Origin: an uncultured Pelagibacteraceae bacterium
Lineage (GTDB): Bacteria; Pseudomonadota; Alphaproteobacteria; Pelagibacterales; Pelagibacteraceae
Reading direction: 5' to 3'
Assembly: GCA_902624195.1 (NCBI GenBank)
Contig: CACNWV010000003.1
Span: forward strand, 30,725-94,724
Length of the DNA stretch: 64,000 nucleotides
Position 1 is the stretch's first letter, and every line of letters begins with the position of its first letter. Position numbers and translations under genes: made by a program. Shown in pieces: positions 52,832 to 62,039 of the stretch. Below the pieces are notes generated by a model that worked only from the letters and a program-made list of their open reading frames with translations, ran no database searches and was not told the DNA's origin.

Positions 52832-54145
52832 ATGTCTGATAACTATAGTCTCATAATTAAAAACGGATCTTGCTATATTAATGGAAAACTGACAAAAACG
52901 GATATTGGTTTATCAGGAAATAGAATAAAAAAAATAGGCAATATAGAATTAAATAGTTCTAAAGTTTACGATGCTACAGACAAAGTAGTTTTACCAGGAA
53001 TAATTGATACACAAGTACATTTTAGAGAGCCAGGATCTACTGATGCAGAGGACTTAGAAAGCGGTAGTAGAGCGGCAGTGTTAGGTGGAGTAACTTCTTT
53101 ATTTGAAATGCCTAACACAAATCCACCAACTGCAAATTTAATTGAATTTGAAAAAAAGTTACAAGCAGCTAAAAATAGGATGCATAGCAATTATGCATTT
53201 TATTTTGGAGCCACCCCTAATAATACTGATCAATTAGCTAAACTAAAAAATGTTGAGGGATGTTGTGGAGTAAAACTTTTTGCAGGTTCTTCCACTGGAA
53301 ATTTATTAGTAGATAAAGAATCTGATATTGAGAAAGTAATTTCCAGCAGCGATAGAATTGTTTCAATTCATTCTGAAGACGAAGACATAATTAGATTAAG
53401 GAAAAAATTTATTAAAAAAGGAGATGTTCACTCACATCCGGAATGGAGGAATGTTGAATGTGCCATGTCTTCAACACGAAGAGTAGTAAAAATTGCGGAG
53501 AGATATAATAAGAAAATTCATGTATTACATGTTACCACGAAAGAGGAGGTAGATTTTTTGGCAATGCATAAAAAAAATGTAACTTTTGAGACTACTCCTC
53601 AACATTTAACTTTGTACGCACCTGATTGTTACGATAAATTGGGAACATATGCTCAAATGAATCCACCGTTAAGATCAAAAGAGCATTATGATCGTTTGTG
53701 GGCAGCAATAAAAAATAATATTGTTGATGTTCTAGGATCAGATCATGCCCCACATTTAAAGGCAAATAAGAATAAAGTGTACCCAGAAACTCCATCTGGT
53801 ATGCCTGGAGTGCAAACAATATTTCCAGTTATGATTGATCATGTAAACAATGGAAAACTTACTCTGAACCAATTAATTAATTTAATGTGTGAAAATCCTT
53901 GCAGAATTTTTGGTATCAAAAATAAAGGCTTCATAAAAGAGGGTTTTGATGCAGATCTAACAATCGTTGATATGAATAAAGAGGTTGTTATTAAAAACGA
54001 GATAATTGCTAGTAAATGTGGCTGGACACCTTTTCATAATTATAAAGTAAAGGGGTTTCCAGTGGGAACAATTGTCAATGGAGCTCTAGTAATGTCTGAA
54101 GGGAAAATTCTTATTGAGTCTAAAGGAAAAGCTTTAAAGTTTTAA
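52832..54145 (+). CDS. pyrC: dihydroorotase
   Basis: VLPGIIDTQVHFREPGSTDAEDLESGSRAAVLGGVTSLFEMPNTNPPT, LGSDHAPH, SGMPGVQT. Confidence 0.95.
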   Translation: MSDNYSLIIKNGSCYINGKLTKTDIGLSGNRIKKIGNIELNSSKVYDATDKVVLPGIIDTQVHFREPGSTDAEDLESGSRAAVLGGVTSLFEMPNTNPPTANLIEFEKKLQAAKNRMHSNYAFYFGATPNNTDQLAKLKNVEGCCGVKLFAGSSTGNLLVDKESDIEKVISSSDRIVSIHSEDEDIIRLRKKFIKKGDVHSHPEWRNVECAMSSTRRVVKIAERYNKKIHVLHVTTKEEVDFLAMHKKNVTFETTPQHLTLYAPDCYDKLGTYAQMNPPLRSKEHYDRLWAAIKNNIVDVLGSDHAPHLKANKNKVYPETPSGMPGVQTIFPVMIDHVNNGKLTLNQLINLMCENPCRIFGIKNKGFIKEGFDADLTIVDMNKEVVIKNEIIASKCGWTPFHNYKVKGFPVGTIVNGALVMSEGKILIESKGKALKF

Positions 54146-56086
54146 TATTTTATTTTCAATCAGATCTTCTTTAATTTCATCTAAAATAGCCGGATCATCT
54201 ATCGTTGCAGGCATCTTGTAAGGTTCGTTATCAGCGATTTTTCTTACGGTTCCTCTTAATACTTTACCAGACCGAGTTTTTGGTAATCTTTTAACAATAA
54301 TAGATATTTTGAAAGCTGCAACTGGACCAACTTTTTCTCTAACCATTTTTATACATTCATCAATTATTTCTTTTTTGTCTTTTGTTACACCTGCTTTAAG
54401 AGCGAGTAATCCAATTGGTATTTGACCTTTTAGCTTATCTGCAATTCCGATAACCGCACATTCAGCAACATTAGGGTGTTCCGCTAAAACTTCTTCAATT
54501 GCACCAGTGGACAGTCTATGTCCAGCAACATTAATGATGTCATCAGTCCTAGACATAATCCAAACATATCCATCTTCATCAATATGGCCTGCATCATAGG
54601 TTTGATAATATCCAGGATAAGTAGACATATAATTTTCCTTGTATCTTTTATCAGCTCCCCATAAAGTTGGAAAAGTTCCTGGAGGTAAAGGAAGTTTAAC
54701 AACTATATCTCCCATCTTTCCTGCACCAACTTCTTTGCCCTCTGAATTTAAAACTTTTAAATCATATCCTGGTACAGGTTTAAATGCAGATCCGTATTTT
54801 ACAGGGAAAGACTCAATTCCAGTACAGTCTGAGGTAATTGCCCAACTTGTCTCTGTTTGCCACCAATGATCAATTACTGGAGAATTCGATAATTTTTCAA
54901 ACCACTTAATTGTATCTGGGTCTGCTCTTTCACCAGCTAGAAAAAGTTTATCAAAATTGCTTAAATCATATTTTTTAAAAAACTCTCCATTAGGGTCTTC
55001 TTTTTTTATGGCTCTTATTGCTGTGGGCGCAGTAAAAAGAGATTTTACTTTATATTCTGAAATTATTCTCCAAAAAACACCAGCGTCAGGAGTTCCTACT
55101 GGTTTACCCTCAAATAAAACTGTTGTGCATCCATAAAACAATGGAGCATAAACTATGTAAGAATGACCAACGATCCACCCAATATCACTTGCAGACCACC
55201 AAACGTCATCTGGTTCAATGTTATAAATATTTTTCATTGTCCATTTTAATGCAACTATGTGACCTCCTATATCTCTAACAATACCTTTAGGAAGACCAGT
55301 TGTACCCGAGGTATAAAGTATGTAAGCATAGTCATTAGCATTCATTTTTTCACAATCAGTTGGGTTTGCTTCTTTGAGTGCTTCTTCCCAAGTAATATCT
55401 TTTAAAGGATTTAATTCTGCCTTATCTTTCTCTCTTTGAAAAATTATACATTTTTTAGGTTTATGTTTTGCGAGATCTAATGCTTTATTAACTAAAGGTT
55501 TATAATGAACTGTTCTTCCTGGTTCGTAACCACATGATGCTGTAACTATTAATTTTGCTTTAGAGTCATCAATCCTACTTGCTAATTCATTAGCAGCAAA
55601 ACCTCCAAATACAACAGAATGTACTGCACCTATTCTCCCACAAGCTAACATCGCTACAACCGCCTCAGGAATCATTGGCATATAAATTATTACTCTATCT
55701 CCTTTATTTACACCTTGATTTTTTAGTGCTCCTGCAAATAGAGAAACTTTCTCTCTTAATTCTCTATAAGAAATATTTTTTTTTACACCTGTAATAGGAC
55801 TATCGTAGATAATCGCAATTTTTTCACCTTTACCATTATCAATATGAAGATCTAAGGCATTATAACAAGTATTTGTAACTCCGTCTTCATACCATTTATA
55901 AAAAGGCGGGTTGCTTGAATTAAGAATCTTGCTAGGTTTTTTGTACCAAAAAATGTTTTCAGAAACTTCTTTCCAAAAACTCTCTCTATTTTTAATAGAT
56001 TTGTCGTAAATTTCTTTATATTTTCGACTCAACGGATCCCCCTTAAAATTCCCTAATTTTAGAGAGTATTTCATAAATATCCCCAA
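54134..56086 (-). CDS. prpE: acyl-CoA synthetase, propionyl/acetyl-CoA synthetase type
   Basis: YILYTSGTTGLPKGIVRDIGGHIVALKW, DVWWSASDIGWIVGHSYIVYAPL, LPKTRSGKVLRGTVRKIAD. Confidence 0.9.
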   Translation of the reverse strand: MGIFMKYSLKLGNFKGDPLSRKYKEIYDKSIKNRESFWKEVSENIFWYKKPSKILNSSNPPFYKWYEDGVTNTCYNALDLHIDNGKGEKIAIIYDSPITGVKKNISYRELREKVSLFAGALKNQGVNKGDRVIIYMPMIPEAVVAMLACGRIGAVHSVVFGGFAANELASRIDDSKAKLIVTASCGYEPGRTVHYKPLVNKALDLAKHKPKKCIIFQREKDKAELNPLKDITWEEALKEANPTDCEKMNANDYAYILYTSGTTGLPKGIVRDIGGHIVALKWTMKNIYNIEPDDVWWSASDIGWIVGHSYIVYAPLFYGCTTVLFEGKPVGTPDAGVFWRIISEYKVKSLFTAPTAIRAIKKEDPNGEFFKKYDLSNFDKLFLAGERADPDTIKWFEKLSNSPVIDHWWQTETSWAITSDCTGIESFPVKYGSAFKPVPGYDLKVLNSEGKEVGAGKMGDIVVKLPLPPGTFPTLWGADKRYKENYMSTYPGYYQTYDAGHIDEDGYVWIMSRTDDIINVAGHRLSTGAIEEVLAEHPNVAECAVIGIADKLKGQIPIGLLALKAGVTKDKKEIIDECIKMVREKVGPVAAFKISIIVKRLPKTRSGKVLRGTVRKIADNEPYKMPATIDDPAILDEIKEDLIENKILKL

Positions 56087-56101
56087 AAAAAAATAAAAAA
56101 A

Positions 56102-56122
56102 CCAATAAAATTGGCCTTTTTT
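56102..56122 (+). terminator. terminator-like hairpin with U-tract between divergent prpE and proteorhodopsin
   Basis: CCAAT-AAA-ATTGG then CCTTTTTT. Confidence 0.45.
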
Positions 56123-56166
56123 GATGAAAAAAACACTTCACTGTAACTTTTTTTTTTACTATGGTT

Positions 56167-56211
56167 CCCGACAAGTTACTCGGTAGTGAGTAAGATTATC
56201 ACTTGTCCGGG
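56167..56211 (+). promoter_or_regulatory. structured 5'-leader element upstream of proteorhodopsin
   Basis: CCCGACAAG-TTACTC-ggtagt-GAGTAA-gattatca-CTTGT(C)CGGG: inner 6-bp and outer 9-bp helices; TACTAT -10-like box just upstream (56157-56162). Confidence 0.6.
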
Positions 56212-56212
56212 T

Positions 56213-56228
56213 AGTTTATATATAAACT
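56213..56228. repeat. 16-bp perfect palindrome AGTTTATATATAAACT in proteorhodopsin leader
   Basis: Reverse complement identical to itself. Confidence 0.85.
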
Positions 56229-56260
56229 AAACGAAAACTAAACAAACGAGGGAGGTTTTC

Positions 56261-57031
56261 ATGAGAAAATTAGGTCTTTTTGCATTAGCAGCTGTTGCCT
56301 TTTTAGGTATTACTAGCTCAGCTAACGCAGCGACTGCATTGTTACAAACGAATGACTTCGTAGGAATTTCATTCTGGCTTGTATCAATGGGAATGATAGC
56401 TACAACTGTATTTTTCTTTTTAGAAAGAGGAACTGTTGCTGCATCATGGAGAACATCTTTAACAGTAGCTGGACTTGTAACTGGTGTTGCATTTGTTCAC
56501 TACATGTATATGAGAGAAGTTTGGGTGTCTACAGGTGACTCACCAACGGTATATAGATATATCGATTGGTTAATTACTGTGCCACTTCAAATGATCGAAT
56601 TCTATCTAATTTTGGCAGCTGTTAGAAAGGTGCCAACTTCTATATTCTGGAAGCTATTAATTGGTTCATTAGTAATGTTAATCGGTGGATACTTAGGTGA
56701 AGCTGGTTATATTCAACCTTTTGTAGGTTTCGTAATTGGAATGGCTGGATGGATTTACATCTTGTTTGAAATATTCTCTGGTGAAGCTGGAACGATGGCA
56801 GCCAAAGCTGGTAACAAAGCTATGGCGACTGCTTTTAGCGCTATGAGAATAATCGTAACAATCGGTTGGGCGATTTATCCTTTAGGATATATTTTCGGAT
56901 ACCTAACTGGTGGTGTTGACGCAAATGCTTTAAACGTTATTTATAACTTAGCTGACTTTATTAACAAGATCGCTTTTGGTCTAGTTATCTGGGCAGCAGC
57001 AATGCAAAACACAAGATTATCATCTAGATAA
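56261..57031 (+). CDS. proteorhodopsin (DTE-type proton pump, Q at GPR position 105)
   Basis: YRYIDWLITVPLQMIEFYLILAAV, GYLGEAGY, NLADFINKIAFGLVIW (retinal Lys), signal peptide; SD GGGAGG. Confidence 0.98.
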   Translation: MRKLGLFALAAVAFLGITSSANAATALLQTNDFVGISFWLVSMGMIATTVFFFLERGTVAASWRTSLTVAGLVTGVAFVHYMYMREVWVSTGDSPTVYRYIDWLITVPLQMIEFYLILAAVRKVPTSIFWKLLIGSLVMLIGGYLGEAGYIQPFVGFVIGMAGWIYILFEIFSGEAGTMAAKAGNKAMATAFSAMRIIVTIGWAIYPLGYIFGYLTGGVDANALNVIYNLADFINKIAFGLVIWAAAMQNTRLSSR

Positions 57032-57046
57032 TAGATAACTAAATTT

Positions 57047-57087
57047 AAAAGGGCGAGTATGTCTCACATACTTGCCCTTTTTTTTTG
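57047..57087 (+). terminator. intrinsic terminator after proteorhodopsin
   Basis: GGGCgAGTATG-tctca-CATACTtGCCC then T-run. Confidence 0.93.
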
Positions 57088-57100
57088 ATATTGTAATAAA

Positions 57101-57235
57101 ATGGAAATTTCAAAACCTTATAAAGGAAAAGGAAAGAGAAAAATTAAAAAAATGCCTTTTACTGTCAAAGGCTACATACTTTACTATGCTTTTTTTTGGG
57201 TAGTTATTATTTCGATTTATTTTGCTTATTATTAA
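57101..57235 (+). CDS. 44-aa basic single-TM microprotein between proteorhodopsin and ferredoxin
   Basis: Own translation MEISKPYKGKGKRKIKKMPFTVKGYILYYAFFWVVIISIYFAYY; 3 nt upstream of ferredoxin start. Confidence 0.65.
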   Translation: MEISKPYKGKGKRKIKKMPFTVKGYILYYAFFWVVIISIYFAYY

Positions 57236-57238
57236 CCA

Positions 57239-57559
57239 ATGCCTAAAATTATTTATAGAGATCATTTCGGTGAATCCAAAACTATTAATGTTGATAATGG
57301 TTTATCGGTAATGGAAGGCGCTATTCAAAACGATATACCAGGTATAGATGCTGATTGTGGTGGGTCAATGGCTTGCGCAACGTGTCACGTTTACGTAGAT
57401 GAGAAATGGTTTGATAAAATTCCAAAGGCAGAGGACGCAGAAGTTGATATGATTGATATGGCATTTGAACCAAAAAAGAATAGTAGACTAAGCTGCCAAA
57501 TAATTGTTAGTGATGAATTAGAGGGTTTAGAAGTTATAACACCAGAGAAACAGACTTGA
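57239..57559 (+). CDS. 2Fe-2S ferredoxin (adrenodoxin/FdVI type)
   Basis: DADCGGSMACATCHVYV and RLSCQI cluster ligands. Confidence 0.95.
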   Translation: MPKIIYRDHFGESKTINVDNGLSVMEGAIQNDIPGIDADCGGSMACATCHVYVDEKWFDKIPKAEDAEVDMIDMAFEPKKNSRLSCQIIVSDELEGLEVITPEKQT

Positions 57560-58572
57560 TGCAAAAAACTGATGTAATAATTATTGGAGCTGGTCCCGTG
57601 GGCCTTTTCGCAGTTCATCAGTTAGGTATTAAAGGTCTTCAAGCTGTGGTGATTGATAATCTTGATAAAATTGGTGGGCAGTGTATTGAACTTTATCCAG
57701 ATAAACCTATTTATGACATCCCTGCAGTTCCAGAATGCACTGGCGAACAATTAACTACGAGATTATTAGAGCAAATAAAACCATTTAAAACTAAAATATT
57801 TTTAAATGAAAGAGTCGATGAGGTTCGTCAAGAAAAAGAAAATTGGGTTGTAAAAACAAATAATAAAAAAGAATTTAGTGCACCGAGCATCATTATTGCC
57901 GGAGGGGTAGGCTCTTTTGAACCAAGAAAAATTTCTTTGAAAGAAGCAGAAAAATTAGAAGGAAAATCCGTTTTTTATGCCGTAAGAAATAAAGATCAAT
58001 TCAAAAATAAAAGAATATCAATTTTTGGGGGAGGAGACTCAGCGTTAGATTGGGCTTTAGAGCTTTCTAAATTTTCAAAAATAACGCTTATACATAGAAG
58101 AAATGAGTTCAGGGGAGCACATCATACTCTTTCAGAAATCAGAAAATTAGAAAAAGATGGAAAACTGTCAATTAAAACTCCGTGCCAAATTGAATCCTTA
58201 GACAATGAAAATCAATTAAAATCTATTACTATTAAGTATGACGATGGAAAAACAGAAACAATTCTAACTGACGTAATTTTAGGATTTTTCGGCTTGATCA
58301 TGAAGCTAGGCCCAATAGCTGAATGGGGGTTAAATATGAGTAAAAAAACAATTGAGGTAAACTCGAATAATTTTGAAACAAACAAAAAAGGTATATTCGC
58401 AGCAGGTGATATTTGCTCTTACCCTGGCAAATTGAAATTAATTCTCTCAGGATTTCATGAGGTTGCACTTGCCTCTGTTGAATGCTTTAAAAGGGCCAGA
58501 CCAAATGAGAAGTACAGGTTCGAATTTACTACCTCTTCTAAAACAATCCACAATCGACTTGGAAAAAAATGA
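57556..58572 (+). CDS. ferredoxin--NADP+ reductase, thioredoxin reductase-like type
   Basis: VIIIGAGPVGLFAVHQLGIKGLQAVVID, GGQCIELYPDKPIYDIP, GGGDSALDWALEL, FAAGDICSYPGKLKLILSGFHE. Confidence 0.92.
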   Translation: MMQKTDVIIIGAGPVGLFAVHQLGIKGLQAVVIDNLDKIGGQCIELYPDKPIYDIPAVPECTGEQLTTRLLEQIKPFKTKIFLNERVDEVRQEKENWVVKTNNKKEFSAPSIIIAGGVGSFEPRKISLKEAEKLEGKSVFYAVRNKDQFKNKRISIFGGGDSALDWALELSKFSKITLIHRRNEFRGAHHTLSEIRKLEKDGKLSIKTPCQIESLDNENQLKSITIKYDDGKTETILTDVILGFFGLIMKLGPIAEWGLNMSKKTIEVNSNNFETNKKGIFAAGDICSYPGKLKLILSGFHEVALASVECFKRARPNEKYRFEFTTSSKTIHNRLGKK

Positions 58573-59195
58573 TTGAATTACTTACCGCTAATACACCGAA
58601 CGGTAAGAAAATTTCTATAATGCTGGAGGAGATAAAATTTAAATATAAGGTAACTAAAATTAATATTAATAAAGATGAACAGTTCAAACAAGAATTTAAA
58701 AAATTAAGTCCTTTTAATAAGATCCCTGTGATAATTGATCACGAAGCTAATCAATCACTTTTTGAATCTGGTGCAATTTTAATTTATTTAGGTGAAAAAA
58801 GTGAAAAATTTTATGAAAAAGGAAATAGGATAATAATAAACCAGTGGCTAATGGGACAAATGGCATATGTTGGGCCAATGTTAGGTCAACATCATCAATT
58901 TCATCATTATAATCCTGGAAAAAGTGAATTTGGTGAAAAAAGATATTTTAAGATTTCAGAGAAAATTTATAAAGATTTAGACGAAAGATTATCGGAAGTT
59001 AAATTTCTTGCAGGAGATGATTATACAATTGCTGATATTGCTACCTTCCCATGGATAGCAAGACATGGATGGCACGATATAGGTCTGAAAAATTTTAAAA
59101 ATTTGACCAGATGGTACGTGGAAATTTCACAAAGGGAAGCGGTTAAAAAAGGTTATGACTTGTTAAATATTGGAGAGGAAATCCCTAAAGTTTAG
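58569..59195 (+). CDS. glutathione S-transferase family protein (YghU/YfcG-like)
   Basis: LTANTPNGKKISIMLEEIKFKYKVTKINI, SPFNKIPVIID, LFESGAILIYLGEK. Confidence 0.92.
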   Translation: MIELLTANTPNGKKISIMLEEIKFKYKVTKININKDEQFKQEFKKLSPFNKIPVIIDHEANQSLFESGAILIYLGEKSEKFYEKGNRIIINQWLMGQMAYVGPMLGQHHQFHHYNPGKSEFGEKRYFKISEKIYKDLDERLSEVKFLAGDDYTIADIATFPWIARHGWHDIGLKNFKNLTRWYVEISQREAVKKGYDLLNIGEEIPKV

Positions 59196-59617
59196 TCATC
59201 AATAAAAATTTTCTCGTCTCTTTCGTGTCTTTCTTGAGCCTCTATTGAAAGTGTGGCTACGGGCCTTGCCATTAATCTTTTTAAGCCAATAGGCTCACCA
59301 GTTTCTTCACAATAACCATAAGTGCCGTCTTTTATTCTTTGCAACGCAGAATTTATTTTTGATATTAATTTTCTGCTTCTATTTAAAGCCTTCATTTCAA
59401 CTGATTTATCAGTGTAGGATGAGGCTTGATCAACGATGTCAGCCGAAGATACATTATCATCAGAAGAATTAAGTAAGTTACCCAAATTATTTGCATTAAT
59501 AATCTCTCTTTTCCAATTTAACAATTCATCCGTAAAATACTTTTTGTGCTTTACGCACATATATTTTTCTTTTGAGTTAGGAATATATTTCTTTTTAATA
59601 CTAGTTTTTTTTGCCAT
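59192..59617 (-). CDS. dksA: RNA polymerase-binding transcription factor DksA
   Basis: DQASSYTDKSVEMKALNRSRKLISKINSALQRIKDGTYGYCEETGEPIGLKRLMARPVATL. Confidence 0.94.
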   Translation of the reverse strand: MAKKTSIKKKYIPNSKEKYMCVKHKKYFTDELLNWKREIINANNLGNLLNSSDDNVSSADIVDQASSYTDKSVEMKALNRSRKLISKINSALQRIKDGTYGYCEETGEPIGLKRLMARPVATLSIEAQERHERDEKIFIDD

Positions 59618-59689
59618 TTTTAGAATTGTGGCAGTATATGTTTGATTTTAGTCGTGTCAATAGCTTATAAATTGTAATAATTTCTTCAA

Positions 59690-61063
59690 ATGATAGATAA
59701 AAAAAACAATCAAAAAATATATTATTTATTTCTTTTTTCGCACTTAATCTTGTGGACTTTAATTCCAACCTTCTCAAACATAAATCTTCCATTAGATACT
59801 ATTGAGGCTTTGGCCTGGGGAAGTAATTTAGAATGGGGCTACTACAAACATCCACCATTCAGTGCATTTTCAGTTGAAATATTTTATAGTTTATTTGGCA
59901 ATCAAGATTGGTCTTATTACTTATTAAGCCAGTTGTTTGTTATTGTAGCCTTTATTTCAATTTTTAAATTATCAGATGAATTACTTAATAATAAAGTATT
60001 ATCACTAATATCTATTTTATTATTAGAAGGTATCTATTTTTATAATTTCACTACTCCAGAATTTAATGTAAATGTTAGTCAACTTCCTTTTTGGGGGTTG
60101 AGTTTATACTTTGCATGGAAATGTATTAAATTTAATAACACATTTGATTATATTTATTTAGGCATATTTTTAGGACTTGGAGTTTTATCAAAATATTTGT
60201 TTTTTTATCTTATTTTAGGAATTAATTTTTTATTTTTTTATTTTTGTTTTAAGGAGAGAAAAATTAGCTTTAAAAACATATTAATTTGTGGACTAATATC
60301 ATTCATAATTTTGATACCACATATAGTCTGGCTGACGGAAAATAACTACTCTACTATTTTTTATGGTCTAAAACGAACTGGTGGAGTTGGAACTTTATCT
60401 GATCATATTATATTTCCAGTCACATTTATTTTAAAACAATCGATCATTCTAATACCATTTTTTGTTATGAGTTTATTTCTTATAAAAAAATTTAGATTTC
60501 AATCAAATTTTAAAAATCAAAAAATAATTTTTTTAATCTTTACAGTCATATTGCCTATATGTTTTGTAGTTTTGACCTCAATAATAATGGGAGTTAAAAT
60601 AAGAACAATGTGGATGACCCCTTTTTATTTAGCTCTAGGTACATTAATTTTACTAATATTTAGAAAAAACATAAATATAAAAAAAATTAAAAAATTTTAC
60701 ATCACATTTTTATTTTTATTTATTTTATCTCCTTTAACATATTTAACAATTTCACTAAAAGATGAATCAAAACGAACAGACTATCCAGGTAAAGAAATTT
60801 CAAGACTAGTTCAAAACAAATGGGATGAAAATTTTATCAATGAAATTAAAATTGTAATTGGTGATGAGTGGTCAGCAGGAAACTTATCTTATCATTTAAA
60901 ATCTAGACCAATATGGGTAAATGATTTAAACAATATAAAACTTGATTTAAAAGATACTCAAGGTGTAATTTATACCGGCAACCCAAAAATATTAAAAAAG
61001 GTCTGTCCAGGTGTTTATGGAACAATCAAACCTATTGGATACTGCATGATAGGAAAAAGATGA
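59690..61063 (+). CDS. GT39/ArnT-like membrane glycosyltransferase
   Basis: LPLDTIEALAWGSNLEWGYYKHPPFSAF, multi-TM. Confidence 0.83.
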   Translation: MIDKKNNQKIYYLFLFSHLILWTLIPTFSNINLPLDTIEALAWGSNLEWGYYKHPPFSAFSVEIFYSLFGNQDWSYYLLSQLFVIVAFISIFKLSDELLNNKVLSLISILLLEGIYFYNFTTPEFNVNVSQLPFWGLSLYFAWKCIKFNNTFDYIYLGIFLGLGVLSKYLFFYLILGINFLFFYFCFKERKISFKNILICGLISFIILIPHIVWLTENNYSTIFYGLKRTGGVGTLSDHIIFPVTFILKQSIILIPFFVMSLFLIKKFRFQSNFKNQKIIFLIFTVILPICFVVLTSIIMGVKIRTMWMTPFYLALGTLILLIFRKNINIKKIKKFYITFLFLFILSPLTYLTISLKDESKRTDYPGKEISRLVQNKWDENFINEIKIVIGDEWSAGNLSYHLKSRPIWVNDLNNIKLDLKDTQGVIYTGNPKILKKVCPGVYGTIKPIGYCMIGKR

Positions 61064-61932
61064 AAAAAATAATTATTTTAATTCCAGTATATAACGATTG
61101 GGACTCTCTTATTAAGTTACTTAATCAGATAAACGATAATATTAAAAATTTTGATCATTTTTATGTTGATTGTATTGTTGTTAATGATGCATCTACAATA
61201 AATGAACCCCATATAACTAAGCCAAGTAACATACAACTGCTAAAGATTATGAATATGAAAAAGAATAAAGGACATGCAAGATGTAATGCTTTCGGTATTA
61301 GATATATAATTTTAAAAGAAAAATTTGACTATCTTATTTTGATGGATGGAGATGGAGAGGATAGACCAGAAGAAATAAAAAGTTTTTTTGAACAACTAGG
61401 GCTGAAACCAGATAAGTCTATCGTAGCAAAAAGAGTAAAACGGTCTGAAGGATTTATTTTTCAATTATTATATCAATTACATAAGATTATTGCTTATATT
61501 TTTACCGGGGAAAAAATTAATTTTGGAAATTTTAGTTGTTTAACTAAAAGTGATGTACAAAAGATTTCTTCAAAACCAAGTTTATGGAGCTCTTATTCAG
61601 GTACAGTGAAAAAATATTTAAAACCTTTAAATGAAATTCAATCCACACGAGGCTTAAGATATTTCGGCCCCTCAAAAATGTCACTTTTCAAATTAATTTT
61701 ACACTCATTTTCGATAATTTCTGTATTTAAATATCGCGTTTTTTTTAGATCAATTATTATTTCTCTTTTTTTAAGTCTTTTTAAAATAAGTCTTGGTGTA
61801 AACCTATTTTTCCTTCAATTTTTACTGGTTTTATTTTGCTTAATGATATTTGTAGTTTCATTAAGAGAGAACGAGGAGGAATTATTAAATAGTCAACAAA
61901 ATTTAGAAAGTGTAAAAGATATAGCACACTAA
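61060..61932 (+). CDS. glycosyltransferase family 2 (dolichyl-phosphate-mannose synthase-like)
   Basis: IIILIPVYNDWDSLIKLLNQI, VVNDAST, NKGHARCNAFGI, LMDGDGEDRPEEI. Confidence 0.87.
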   Translation: MKKIIILIPVYNDWDSLIKLLNQINDNIKNFDHFYVDCIVVNDASTINEPHITKPSNIQLLKIMNMKKNKGHARCNAFGIRYIILKEKFDYLILMDGDGEDRPEEIKSFFEQLGLKPDKSIVAKRVKRSEGFIFQLLYQLHKIIAYIFTGEKINFGNFSCLTKSDVQKISSKPSLWSSYSGTVKKYLKPLNEIQSTRGLRYFGPSKMSLFKLILHSFSIISVFKYRVFFRSIIISLFLSLFKISLGVNLFFLQFLLVLFCLMIFVVSLRENEEELLNSQQNLESVKDIAH

Positions 61933-62039
61933 AAAGTTGTATTTAGAGTCTTAAATAGAATCAAAAAGGAATCAAAACAAGAACATTTACTAAATATTTT
62001 GGAGTATTGTGGATATTGAAAAACCTAGATAGTCTCTAG

